Below are positions 33,846 through 42,114 of a DNA stretch of 64,000 nucleotides, piece after piece; the stretch's first letter is position 1, and every line of letters starts with the position of its first letter. Made by a program: the position numbers and the translations under genes. The stretch is taken from assembly GCA_019414045.1 (NCBI GenBank), contig DXMW01000031.1, forward strand, positions 31,712-95,711, in the 5' to 3' direction. This DNA is from Collinsella sp. Its GTDB lineage: Bacteria; Actinomycetota; Coriobacteriia; Coriobacteriales; Coriobacteriaceae. The notes under the pieces are model-generated. The model was not told the DNA's origin. It saw nothing but the letters and a program-made list of their open reading frames with translations, and searched no databases.

Positions 33846-35210
33846 CTACCCAGCAGCGCCAAGCACATCCACAGCAGCAACAAAAGCCGCCGCCTGTTTG
33901 TCGTCCATCTGCGTGGCCAGGCGCCCCACGGGCTCACCGTAGGCAAACTGCACCTTATCGATAAAGCAATCCCAAGCACGCTCATCCACACGCACGGCGG
34001 CCTCGCAATACTGGCTAAGCTTTTTGAGTCCATACCAAAACGCATTCACATGACGCGCGGGGTCCTCGTCCAGCACACCATCGTAGCGATGTCCGTTAAA
34101 CTCCTGCATGTGCGCCACGGCAACCTTGAGCGAGTCGCCGCCCTCGGCCGAAGCCTCATCCACAAGCTCGGGAATCGGAACCTCGCGCCGAACAGTATGC
34201 CTGGTAGCGCCATCGTACTCGCCCACCAACATGTCCTCATCAAGCCTAGAATCGTAGTCAAAATAGCTCAAGCCGCTGCAAACCCCATGCGGCGAGTCAG
34301 AGCCAAACGCACAGAACAACCCGCCGTCGGCAACAACGCGACGGTAGGTCTCAAACGACTTCTTAACCTGAACGAGCAGCTCGGAAAGCAAACCGGCATC
34401 GCACGCCGTCTTGCACGCAACGCACGCAGACTCGGGCAACGATACCGGCTCCACCGTGCTCCCCGCAACGCGAGCGGCGCGCTCGGCCCGATACGCCTGC
34501 GCCGCCAAGCGCGCTCGCTGCGCAGCGCCGCGCACGTTCGTAAGTTCACGCTCCAACGCCACGTCGCCAGCAACATCACCGGCCACGTCGTCCACAAGCC
34601 CGTCAGCGCACTGCGGGCCAGTCGCACTCAGCTCAGACTCAAACGTCGCCGTGATCATGCCCGCAAGGTCCGTCGCATCCGCGGCACAACGCAACTGCTC
34701 CAGCTGCGTACATAGCAGATCGGCATCCAGGGGCACGGCGCCCGCAACACGCACGTCACTCAGGCGTGCCGCATCCCGCAACACCAAGGCCCCCGCAGCA
34801 TCGTACGCCGCACGCACTCTGTCCGCCGTATTCGCACGCAGCTTTACCTTGATAAACGCAAGCGTCTGCTCCAAACGGGCCAGCAGCTCGGCCTTGTCCT
34901 CCATGCGCAAAAAGGCAGCATAGCGACGCTCCATCTGCAGCGGACCCACAACGCCCACCTGCTTGCGAGCGCGTGCAAGCGCAGCGCCCTCAACACGGCG
35001 GACATACCCGTCAACAGCCCGCACGGCAGAGTCGCGCGCAGCGTGCTCGGCAGCCTCGACGCCCCTAAGCACGCCCAGCAGCTCGCGGGAGCGCGCCATG
35101 CGCACCAACTCCCCGCGATCGTACTGCTCAAGCGCCGTCTGACGCTTGGCCACCGACTCAAAGCCAAACAGCTCGTCGAGCAACTCGCCAACGCAACGCT
35201 CGTCCGCCAT
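33846..35210 (-). CDS. Unknown protein in the BREX operon
   Basis: The 454-residue product matches no family I know. It is rich in Ala, Arg and Glu and looks mostly helical (residues 1-240). A CVACKTAC cluster lies at about residues 263-270. A better-ordered C-terminal part follows (AFGSDSPHGVCSGLSYFDYDSR; HVNAFWYGLKKLSQYCEAAV; AYGEPVGRL). AAGGAGG lies seven bases before the ATG. It starts 74 bases after brxL stops and shares its strand, so it is likely an operon member. It is not one of the six core BREX genes. It may be an accessory or a gene of the host region; homologues next to other BREX loci would decide. Confidence 0.75.
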   Translation of the reverse strand: MADERCVGELLDELFGFESVAKRQTALEQYDRGELVRMARSRELLGVLRGVEAAEHAARDSAVRAVDGYVRRVEGAALARARKQVGVVGPLQMERRYAAFLRMEDKAELLARLEQTLAFIKVKLRANTADRVRAAYDAAGALVLRDAARLSDVRVAGAVPLDADLLCTQLEQLRCAADATDLAGMITATFESELSATGPQCADGLVDDVAGDVAGDVALERELTNVRGAAQRARLAAQAYRAERAARVAGSTVEPVSLPESACVACKTACDAGLLSELLVQVKKSFETYRRVVADGGLFCAFGSDSPHGVCSGLSYFDYDSRLDEDMLVGEYDGATRHTVRREVPIPELVDEASAEGGDSLKVAVAHMQEFNGHRYDGVLDEDPARHVNAFWYGLKKLSQYCEAAVRVDERAWDCFIDKVQFAYGEPVGRLATQMDDKQAAAFVAAVDVLGAAG

Positions 35211-35284
35211 GGCAAGGCCTCCTTACCCGAACACGCCAACACGCTCGCGGGTCCACGCGTACGCAAGCCCGCACGCCCGCATTC

Positions 35285-37615
35285 CTACAGATCTAGCGCC
35301 TTCTTCGCGGCGTCGACCGGGTCGCCATCCATGTAGAACACCGGGCTCAACCCCGAGATAATCTCGGACGACACGCTCTGCAGGCCCGCGATGGCGCTCA
35401 GCGGCAAAATCACGCGCTTGGCACCGGCGTTTTTGGCCACGCGCATAATGTCCTCGAGCCCGCGGATCTCGTCCATAGAGCCCGACATACGCAAGATGCC
35501 CGGAATCGCCAGCGCGGGCATCACCGGGCGATTACACGCTGCAGAGCAAAGGCCCACAAACTCGGCGAGCGAAACCTCTTCGGACAGGCCCTTGCTCTGC
35601 AGGTCGTTGTAGAACAGCAGATAATCCTTGGAGCCAATGTGCATGCCCGGCGCCACGCGGTTCGCCAGGTTCACAAAGTTGTCGAACGCGGCCTCCAGCG
35701 TATCGCGCACTGGCTTGTTAAAGGCCACGCCCTCGTACTTAAACTTGCACTCGCCGGCAACGGCCTTGTTCTCCAGCTTGTACACGGCAACCTCGCCGCC
35801 CTGCGACCTGCCCACGCCAAACACGTGACCGGACAGCAGCGGCCCGTCGGGAATCAGCGTGTCCTCGCTCTGCTCGGGCACGCGCACAACGTGCACATCC
35901 TGCGGGTTGTCGGCATCCATATAGCCCAGGTTAACGTCGATAAACTCGACGCCCGCCATAATCTTGAGCTGCTCCTTTACGCGGCGACGGCCCTCGATGG
36001 CATAGTCCAGCAGCCAGCGCACGTCGTCCTTGTCCATGGCCTCGTCGGGGAACAGCAGCTTGGCCAGGCCGCTAAAGGTCTTGCGCACGGCGATCTCGTC
36101 GCGCTTGTTAAAGTCGCTGTTAAAGCGGAAATACCGGTCGATATGGTGCGTAAAGTCCTTGCGGCGCATCTCCTTGCAAAACTCCGACAGGCAGTCGGTG
36201 ATCAGGCCGTAATGCCCGGTCAGCAGGCTCGAGCGCATCTTGGGAATCTCCCAGCCCGGCAGGTAGTAATGGATGCGGTCGAAGAAGGCCGAATCGTTGT
36301 TAAACTCCGGCGGGAACGGATCAAACAGGTGCGTGGTCTTAAGGACATTTTGCACGGTGTCGTTGATGTTGCCCTCAAAGACCATGGAGGCATCGGCGTT
36401 GATCTGGTCGCGGCCGCGCGCATAGCTGCCGCTCGCCATGTAGTCCTTCATGATCTGCACGGCGTTGGTGTCCTTAAAGCGCATGCCGGCGACCTCGTCG
36501 AACGTCACGCAGTCCCAGTGACCTACCAGACCCACGCGGTCGGCGCGCATGGAGTTCATACGGCCAAACAGGTTGGCCGTGGTGGTCTGACCGCCAGAGA
36601 GCAAGATGGCGTAGGGCGAGACCTCTTTGTAGATATGGCTCTTGCCGGTGCCGCGCGGACCCAGCTCGCACAGATTGTAGTTGCGCTCGATGAGCGGCAC
36701 CATACGCTCGATAAAGTGCAGACGCTCTTTCTCGGAAAGCTCACTGGGCTCATAGCCAGCGGAGCGCAGCAGCATGTTGAGCCACTCGTCGCGCGTAAAG
36801 TACTGGCGCTCGTCGACCATGGCATCCAGGTCCAGATTGGGCATCTGGATGGGCGTGAGCGACGCCACGCTAAACGGAGAGTCCTCGGGTCCGCGCTTTT
36901 TGCGCTTGGCCTTGGAGCGGCGCGGCGCATCGTCGCCAAAGACCTCCATGCCAAACTCGTCTTCCTCATCCAAGGGGTGACGATACTCGATGCTCATGAT
37001 GCACCAAATGCCACCCTGCAGAATCTTGGAATAGTCGCGCACGTACTCGGCCGGCATCACAAACGGCTCGATGGTCAGATTGGCAAACGACGCCACATAG
37101 ATGTCTTTGTACTCGTCGAGCTTGGCCGTCACCTTGTCGATGATGGTAAAACGGCCCAGTTCGCGAATCTTGGACTTAATGCGCTCGGACTCGTCGGGAC
37201 GCACGTAGTTATCGGTGAGGATCCTGCGGATGCGATCCAGGCCCTCTGCCACGGCCTCCTCGTCATCGGTCGAGCAGTACATGCCCAGCAGGTACTCCAA
37301 CACAAAGGTGGGCACGTTGGCGCCGCGCTTCATAAGGGCCGTCAGGTCCTTGCGCACGATCTTGCCAGCAAAGTGCTCGAGCAGCTTGCCGTCCAGCCCA
37401 TCCATGTCGTAGCCGTCGTCCTCGGGAGCCTCGGCCACAGCCTGGTCATAGCCATCGGTCGAGGACTCGTCCTCGGCCGCCGCGGCAGGCTCAACGGGCG
37501 CAGCAGCCTCAGCCTCCGCAGCAGGCACGACCTCCTCCGCAGCCGCAGCCTCCACGGGCACATCCACATCAATCGAGGGGACTTCCCACAGATCGTCATC
37601 ATGGCTATCAAACAT
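35285..37615 (-). CDS. brxL: BREX protein BrxL (Lon-like AAA+ protein)
   Basis: The 776-residue protein begins with an ~80-residue Ala/Glu/Asp-rich extension. The BrxL core follows (LLEHFAGKIVRKDLTALMKRG, VPTFVLEYLLGMYC). Walker A is ELGPRGTGKSH at about residues 316-326 and the AAA+ second motif lies in VTFDEVAGMRF. The C-terminal third is the Lon-protease-like domain (GMHIGSKDYLLFYNDLQSKG; GILRMSGSMDEI; KRVILP). BrxL is the signature gene of type 1 BREX and is a DNA-binding AAA+ ring needed for phage exclusion. ATG 37615 is preferred because AGGAG lies eight bases upstream. It follows pglZ with an 11-base gap. Confidence 0.93.
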   Translation of the reverse strand: MFDSHDDDLWEVPSIDVDVPVEAAAAEEVVPAAEAEAAAPVEPAAAAEDESSTDGYDQAVAEAPEDDGYDMDGLDGKLLEHFAGKIVRKDLTALMKRGANVPTFVLEYLLGMYCSTDDEEAVAEGLDRIRRILTDNYVRPDESERIKSKIRELGRFTIIDKVTAKLDEYKDIYVASFANLTIEPFVMPAEYVRDYSKILQGGIWCIMSIEYRHPLDEEDEFGMEVFGDDAPRRSKAKRKKRGPEDSPFSVASLTPIQMPNLDLDAMVDERQYFTRDEWLNMLLRSAGYEPSELSEKERLHFIERMVPLIERNYNLCELGPRGTGKSHIYKEVSPYAILLSGGQTTTANLFGRMNSMRADRVGLVGHWDCVTFDEVAGMRFKDTNAVQIMKDYMASGSYARGRDQINADASMVFEGNINDTVQNVLKTTHLFDPFPPEFNNDSAFFDRIHYYLPGWEIPKMRSSLLTGHYGLITDCLSEFCKEMRRKDFTHHIDRYFRFNSDFNKRDEIAVRKTFSGLAKLLFPDEAMDKDDVRWLLDYAIEGRRRVKEQLKIMAGVEFIDVNLGYMDADNPQDVHVVRVPEQSEDTLIPDGPLLSGHVFGVGRSQGGEVAVYKLENKAVAGECKFKYEGVAFNKPVRDTLEAAFDNFVNLANRVAPGMHIGSKDYLLFYNDLQSKGLSEEVSLAEFVGLCSAACNRPVMPALAIPGILRMSGSMDEIRGLEDIMRVAKNAGAKRVILPLSAIAGLQSVSSEIISGLSPVFYMDGDPVDAAKKALDL

Positions 37616-37626
37616 AGGGCACACTC

Positions 37627-40335
37627 CTAAAAACCAAAGTCAGCAACAGGGGCAAACGAAACAGCAATGGTGTACGTCTCGCGCCAAACGATCTTGCCCG
37701 TCTCGCGCTCGCGGCAGACCAGATAGTACGGACCCTTTGCCGAGAATCCATCCGCCGCGCGCAGCGCAAACTTGGCATGCACTACGCGCTCCTGCGAATT
37801 AACAGAAGTCTTGTTAGCATGCGCCTTGACTGTATCGCTCACCTCGTTGCCGCTTGCATCGGTAAACACCAGCTCGTATTCGCACGGCAAGACCTTGCCT
37901 TGGGCTGGTTCTTCCTGGATCAAGTTGAGCGAGAAGAGCGAGTTGGTCACCCGGCGCCCCTCACTTAGCACGCGCAACGTCGCCGCGCGCGTGTCGACAA
38001 AGTCCTTGGTACCCGAGCGCGCACGCCAAAATCCAATAACGGGCACGCAAAGCTCCTGCAGGCTCATGCCGCCGTGGACGTAGTTGTTAGTACCACCGGG
38101 ACGCTTGAAGTGCACGTTCTCGCGCGGGGCAAATCCCTCAAAGCCAGCACCCAAACGTCCCATGTCAACATTAACAAACACCCCGCGTGCCTCGTCCGAA
38201 AGCTTGGCCACGGCCTCGTTGGGCACCACCAGATGACGCTTGCCGTGCATGACAGGAGCGTCAAGGAAGGGAAGGTCTGGCTTGCCGAGCATCTGGCACT
38301 CGTTGAGCTCACGACGCGTGTAGATGAAGCCGTGATCCGCCGTCATAACAACACGCGCGCCCGGGGCGTCGGTGCACACGCGGCGCGCCAACGCGGCAAG
38401 TTCCTCCACGGTGTCCGCGCAGGCATCGAAAACGTCATCCTGCGTAGCTGCCTTCTCGCCCGTGGCATCGATCTTGTTGTGGTAGAGATAAACGAGCCTG
38501 GAGTCTTTGAGCAGCGCTTTGCGCTCGGTTCCCGCCATGTTGAGGTATGCGCTCGAGCGCAAAGCGCGGGCCGTGGGCTCAACGTGGGTAAGTACGGCCT
38601 CGCGCTGCGGAGTCGTCGCAGTGGGCATGCCGTCAGCCAACACAAACGCGCCATCCTCTGCAAGCTCAAGCACCTGGTGCGGCAGCAGCGCAGGCATGCC
38701 CACCTCGGTAATGGAGGGAAAGACCGCCTGCATGCTAGAGACCTTGACGTTGCCGCCGCGTTCGCGCTCGAGCAGCGCCGCAACGTCGCGGGCAACCTCA
38801 TAGCGCAGCGCATCGCTCACGATAACGACCGTTGTTTTGGCAGAACCCACAAAGGCGGGCAGCACATGCCAGTAAAACTCATCCTGCCGTGCGGGACCAT
38901 CGATGTAGCCGCAATCGGCCCACTCCCCTTGCGCAGCAGCCGCCCAGCAGGCATTGGCATCCGCCAAGAACCAGTTGCTGTAGAGATTCTCCGCCCAGTC
39001 CGCCACGGCGCGGGCAGGTTCCTCGAGCGCATCGCACTCGACGGAGCGTGCCCGCAGATACGCGGTGCACATATGGCGATAGGCAGCGTCCATGGCATAC
39101 CATTCGGACGTATAGGCATCCCACACCTGCTGGGACTGCGCCAGATGGAACCCACTCGCGTGCGTCTGCCTAAACGCGCACATATCGGCCACAGCGACAA
39201 GCAGGTCAAAGTAGCTCTCGACACGACGGTACCAGCTTAGGTCGCAACGGCGCGCAGCAAAAGCACGCGCATCATCAACACGGTCTGCACCTTGCGCAAA
39301 CGAGCAGAACAACTGCGAGAGCACGACCTCGTTGACGCACGGGAACACATCAAGCGAAGCCAGCGCATCGATCGGCAGGGTCTCGAACCGTGCAAAGAGC
39401 CCACGGGCATCCTCAACTAAACGACAAATCTCAAATAGGTCCTCGCTCGATGCCCGGGCATCGGCGGCCTGGTCCCACGTACGCACCGCCTCAAGGCAAT
39501 AGGGGCCGTAGGCGGGAGCCATATAGTTTTCGAGCCCCTTGAGCGCTCCCTCGGGAAGTGCGGTGGATGCCGCCGTAAGAAGCACATGGGATGCAAGCAT
39601 AAGCAGTGAATCACGCTCGTGCAGCGGTCCATCAAACCCATAACAGCGCAGCATAAAGGCAGCGAGAACATCGCGCACACAGTACTTATCCACCAGCGCG
39701 GCCAGCGCCTCGGGACCCTCGTGCAGCAGCGTGGCCATGCAGCCGCGCAATACAAACGCGGGCCGCGCGTCGCCCGGCTCCTTGCCGCCAAAGATCACCG
39801 TAAGGATTCCGAGCTCGATATCGGATGCACTCGCGGCATGCGGAACGCATGCGACAAACTTAGCGCAGCGGGACTTGGCGACAAAGAACGCCTTGTGCGC
39901 TCGCAAGCTCTCGCGCACGGCATCGATATTCTCGATACCCAGCTGATCGGCCAAAAGCGAAAGATAGTCAGCCTGGAACTGATCGGCATACAGCTCAACA
40001 TCGGCAAGCCAATCACCCTCAAGCCTGCCGCGCGGGCAACGGCGATACAGCAAGATATCGCTCGCAAGGTCATCGCGGTTGATGAGCTTCTTGACGGCAA
40101 ACATACGACCCTCGCAGGCCTCAACAAAGCGCACCGGGCGCTCAAAGTCGCCGTGAGCAGGCATTACGCCGGCATCGGCCCCCACGCCGTCGAAACCCTC
40201 GGCAGCCAATCGCTCAAACTCAGGAGCAAACTCGCCGTCTGCATCGTGCCAAACCACAACACGGCGCGGCGCGCATGAGGACAACGGCTGCAAAAATCGC
40301 AGCTTAAGCTGTTCTTCTACATCGATCTTGGGCAT
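37627..40335 (-). CDS. pglZ: BREX-1 protein PglZ (alkaline-phosphatase superfamily)
   Basis: A 902-residue core BREX protein. The N-terminus (RRVVVWHDADGEF) and middle are helical. The PglZ alkaline-phosphatase-like domain contains VVIVSDALRYEVARDV (metal-binding Asp near residue 508) and VMTADHGFIYTRRE (near 667), with GGMSLQELCVPVI at its end. The C-terminal ~120 residues are a beta-rich domain (FSLNLIQEEP onwards). PglZ is essential for BREX defence and is thought to be a metal-dependent nuclease or phosphatase. It sits between the C-terminal pglX gene (23-base gap) and brxL. Confidence 0.93.
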   Translation of the reverse strand: MPKIDVEEQLKLRFLQPLSSCAPRRVVVWHDADGEFAPEFERLAAEGFDGVGADAGVMPAHGDFERPVRFVEACEGRMFAVKKLINRDDLASDILLYRRCPRGRLEGDWLADVELYADQFQADYLSLLADQLGIENIDAVRESLRAHKAFFVAKSRCAKFVACVPHAASASDIELGILTVIFGGKEPGDARPAFVLRGCMATLLHEGPEALAALVDKYCVRDVLAAFMLRCYGFDGPLHERDSLLMLASHVLLTAASTALPEGALKGLENYMAPAYGPYCLEAVRTWDQAADARASSEDLFEICRLVEDARGLFARFETLPIDALASLDVFPCVNEVVLSQLFCSFAQGADRVDDARAFAARRCDLSWYRRVESYFDLLVAVADMCAFRQTHASGFHLAQSQQVWDAYTSEWYAMDAAYRHMCTAYLRARSVECDALEEPARAVADWAENLYSNWFLADANACWAAAAQGEWADCGYIDGPARQDEFYWHVLPAFVGSAKTTVVIVSDALRYEVARDVAALLERERGGNVKVSSMQAVFPSITEVGMPALLPHQVLELAEDGAFVLADGMPTATTPQREAVLTHVEPTARALRSSAYLNMAGTERKALLKDSRLVYLYHNKIDATGEKAATQDDVFDACADTVEELAALARRVCTDAPGARVVMTADHGFIYTRRELNECQMLGKPDLPFLDAPVMHGKRHLVVPNEAVAKLSDEARGVFVNVDMGRLGAGFEGFAPRENVHFKRPGGTNNYVHGGMSLQELCVPVIGFWRARSGTKDFVDTRAATLRVLSEGRRVTNSLFSLNLIQEEPAQGKVLPCEYELVFTDASGNEVSDTVKAHANKTSVNSQERVVHAKFALRAADGFSAKGPYYLVCRERETGKIVWRETYTIAVSFAPVADFGF

Positions 40336-40358
40336 GAATATCCTTACCGTAGCTGCAG

Positions 40359-41327
40359 TTACTTAATCTTCGCCAGCACATCCTGAAACTTGGCGTAGTT
40401 GACCTTGACGCCGTCATCCAGGTCGATCTTAATCATCTGGTCTGCCAAGTGGTGCAGTTTCTCCTCGAAGGCAATAGTCTCTTTGAGCTGGTCGTTGAGC
40501 TTTTTGATGCGCTTATCCAAGCGCACGCGCTCGCCGCGCTCGGCACTGACAAGGGCATCGTTGGCATACCCGATCTGGGCACGGTAGCGCTCCTGCTGCT
40601 CATGCACATAGTCGGTGCGGATGCGAGCCAACAGGTCAGGCTGGTAGCGATGCATGTAAACAAGGCACTTGAAGCCGTTCTTCTTGCCGCTGTCGAACAG
40701 CCAGTAGATGGGGCGCTTCTTGTAGGTCTGGCAATGATCCTTAAAGAAGTCCTTCAAAAAGTAGGTGCGGATGACCTCGCGCGAGGTGCCTTTGCCGCCG
40801 AGCGCCTCGGCAATAAAGGCCAGGTTCTGCTCGAGCGTCTCCTCGCCGTACACGGTACGCACAAAGTCGATAAAGTAGCGCACGATGTCGTCGTCAAAGT
40901 ACTCATCGTCGGTGATGGGCAGCACGTTATCGCTATCGGGCATAAAGGTCACGTGCGCGGGATCAGACATCTTTGACAGATAGTCGTCGACCGTGGCGCC
41001 CTGATCGGCCAGGACCAGTCCGTCCACATCCAGCGAATAGCGACCAAACATGCACCCCACGGCATAGCTTATGAGCGAGGTGATCTCGTCGCGCTTGGTA
41101 CGCACGTATTTGTTGCCTTTATAGCTCTCGGGAATCTCATCTGCGGTATCGAAGATGCGCGCCACCGAAACGAACTTATCCTCGACCTCGATGGGCACCT
41201 CACCCTCCATGTTGTAGATCTTGGCAAAGATTCGGTTGAGCTCTTCCTCGTTAGTGCGAAGCTGCTCGAAGCGAGCATTGACCTCGGCCTTACGAGCCTC
41301 GTATTTATCTTGAAGTAAAGTGGCCAT
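40359..41327 (-). CDS. C-terminal part of PglX encoded as a separate gene
   Basis: The 322-residue protein matches the C-terminal third of a full-length PglX methyltransferase. It starts at the RFEQLRTNEEELNRIF helix, then ISYAVGCMFGRYSLDVDGL, DDDIVRYFIDFVRTVYGEETLEQN, SREVIRTYFLKDFFKDHC and KRPIYWLFDSGKKNGFKCLVYMHRY, and ends with DLDDGVKVNYAKFQDVL. It has its own ATG and its own ribosome site (AAAGGGCGG). The split is therefore a stable gene arrangement and not a simple frameshift. It probably associates with the N-terminal PglX (42115-44601) to form the BREX methyltransferase. Confidence 0.9.
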   Translation of the reverse strand: MATLLQDKYEARKAEVNARFEQLRTNEEELNRIFAKIYNMEGEVPIEVEDKFVSVARIFDTADEIPESYKGNKYVRTKRDEITSLISYAVGCMFGRYSLDVDGLVLADQGATVDDYLSKMSDPAHVTFMPDSDNVLPITDDEYFDDDIVRYFIDFVRTVYGEETLEQNLAFIAEALGGKGTSREVIRTYFLKDFFKDHCQTYKKRPIYWLFDSGKKNGFKCLVYMHRYQPDLLARIRTDYVHEQQERYRAQIGYANDALVSAERGERVRLDKRIKKLNDQLKETIAFEEKLHHLADQMIKIDLDDGVKVNYAKFQDVLAKIK

Positions 41328-41448
41328 GACAGACCGCCCTTTCTTTGTTGAAAAGTGCGGCTATGCAAATTTAAAATTTGCACTAGCCAGCTAAACAATT
41401 AACAGATTTAAATTCTTTACGGATTAAAGCGCGTCGTTTATTAATTCC
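41328..41448. other. AT-rich junction between HEPN gene and pglX C-part
   Basis: These 121 bases are much richer in A+T than the BREX genes. They contain the perfect palindrome TGCAAATTTAAAATTTGCA (41364-41382), which could be an operator, a weak hairpin, or a scar of the insertion. Confidence 0.6.
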
Positions 41449-42105
41449 CTAGTGTTTGTTGCTCTTTCTATGAATGAGCTTTTCAAATTCGCCTCTGCCA
41501 GCGTCCTTAAAATAAAAACGAGCGTCAATATCAATCGCCTTTATCCAGTCGGTAAACGCCTTTTGAGGCAGAAGCATCATGGCAGTCGTTTTTCCACTTG
41601 AACCACCAGCTTTATCCTCGAGAAGCATCATTCCATTAGGGAAGTAATACGTACACCCATGTGCAAGTGAATTGCGGATATGAGTTAGTAAAGTCATTCC
41701 TTTACCTGAGTCTTTAGGTTCGGGACCCTTGCGACCAGAGATTGTATAAGGTTGAATACAGAGGACCCTCGGACTAACGATATCAATCGGAGCTTCAATC
41801 TCTTGTTTAACTCCATCAGCCGACTTTTGATTTACAGTTGTTTTAAATCCATATTCCTCAATCACATCTCCAAGATTATCAGCCATAAGTAATTCACGCT
41901 TCCCGGAAGGCACCCCTTCATACTCAAGAAGAGTATCGAATGGCAATTGTTTCAATCCGTAATCAGAGGCGGTTCTTCTTTGAGAGGCAGAGTTAGCTAC
42001 AGATTTAGTCACAAAGAAATCCCAGATAGAAGAAATCTCATCCGGAGTCCAATAGCTAGATTCATGCAGAGACATATGAAATGAAGATATACAGGCTTTG
42101 TCCAT
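41449..42105 (-). CDS. HEPN-domain protein nested inside the split pglX
   Basis: The 218-residue protein carries the HEPN catalytic motif RNSLAH (Arg144, Asn145, His149) in MTLLTHIRNSLAHGCTYYF, followed by NGMMLLEDK and an LLPQKAFTDWIKAID helix. This layout resembles the pEK499_p136-like HEPN family. HEPN proteins are often metal-independent ribonucleases in toxin-antitoxin and abortive-infection systems. The start is the ATG at 42105 with AGGTG upstream; a GTG at 42114 directly abutting the pglX stop is an alternative. It begins 9 bases after that stop, so translation is coupled. G+C is about 40% in one line I counted, far below the flanks. Its role with BREX is inference. Confidence 0.8.
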   Translation of the reverse strand: MDKACISSFHMSLHESSYWTPDEISSIWDFFVTKSVANSASQRRTASDYGLKQLPFDTLLEYEGVPSGKRELLMADNLGDVIEEYGFKTTVNQKSADGVKQEIEAPIDIVSPRVLCIQPYTISGRKGPEPKDSGKGMTLLTHIRNSLAHGCTYYFPNGMMLLEDKAGGSSGKTTAMMLLPQKAFTDWIKAIDIDARFYFKDAGRGEFEKLIHRKSNKH

Positions 42106-42114
42106 AACCAGCAC

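Noticed and set aside
35639..37630. Open frame of 663 codons on the plus strand opposite brxL
   Set aside because: It is an antisense shadow with no recognisable domain; brxL is clearly the real gene.
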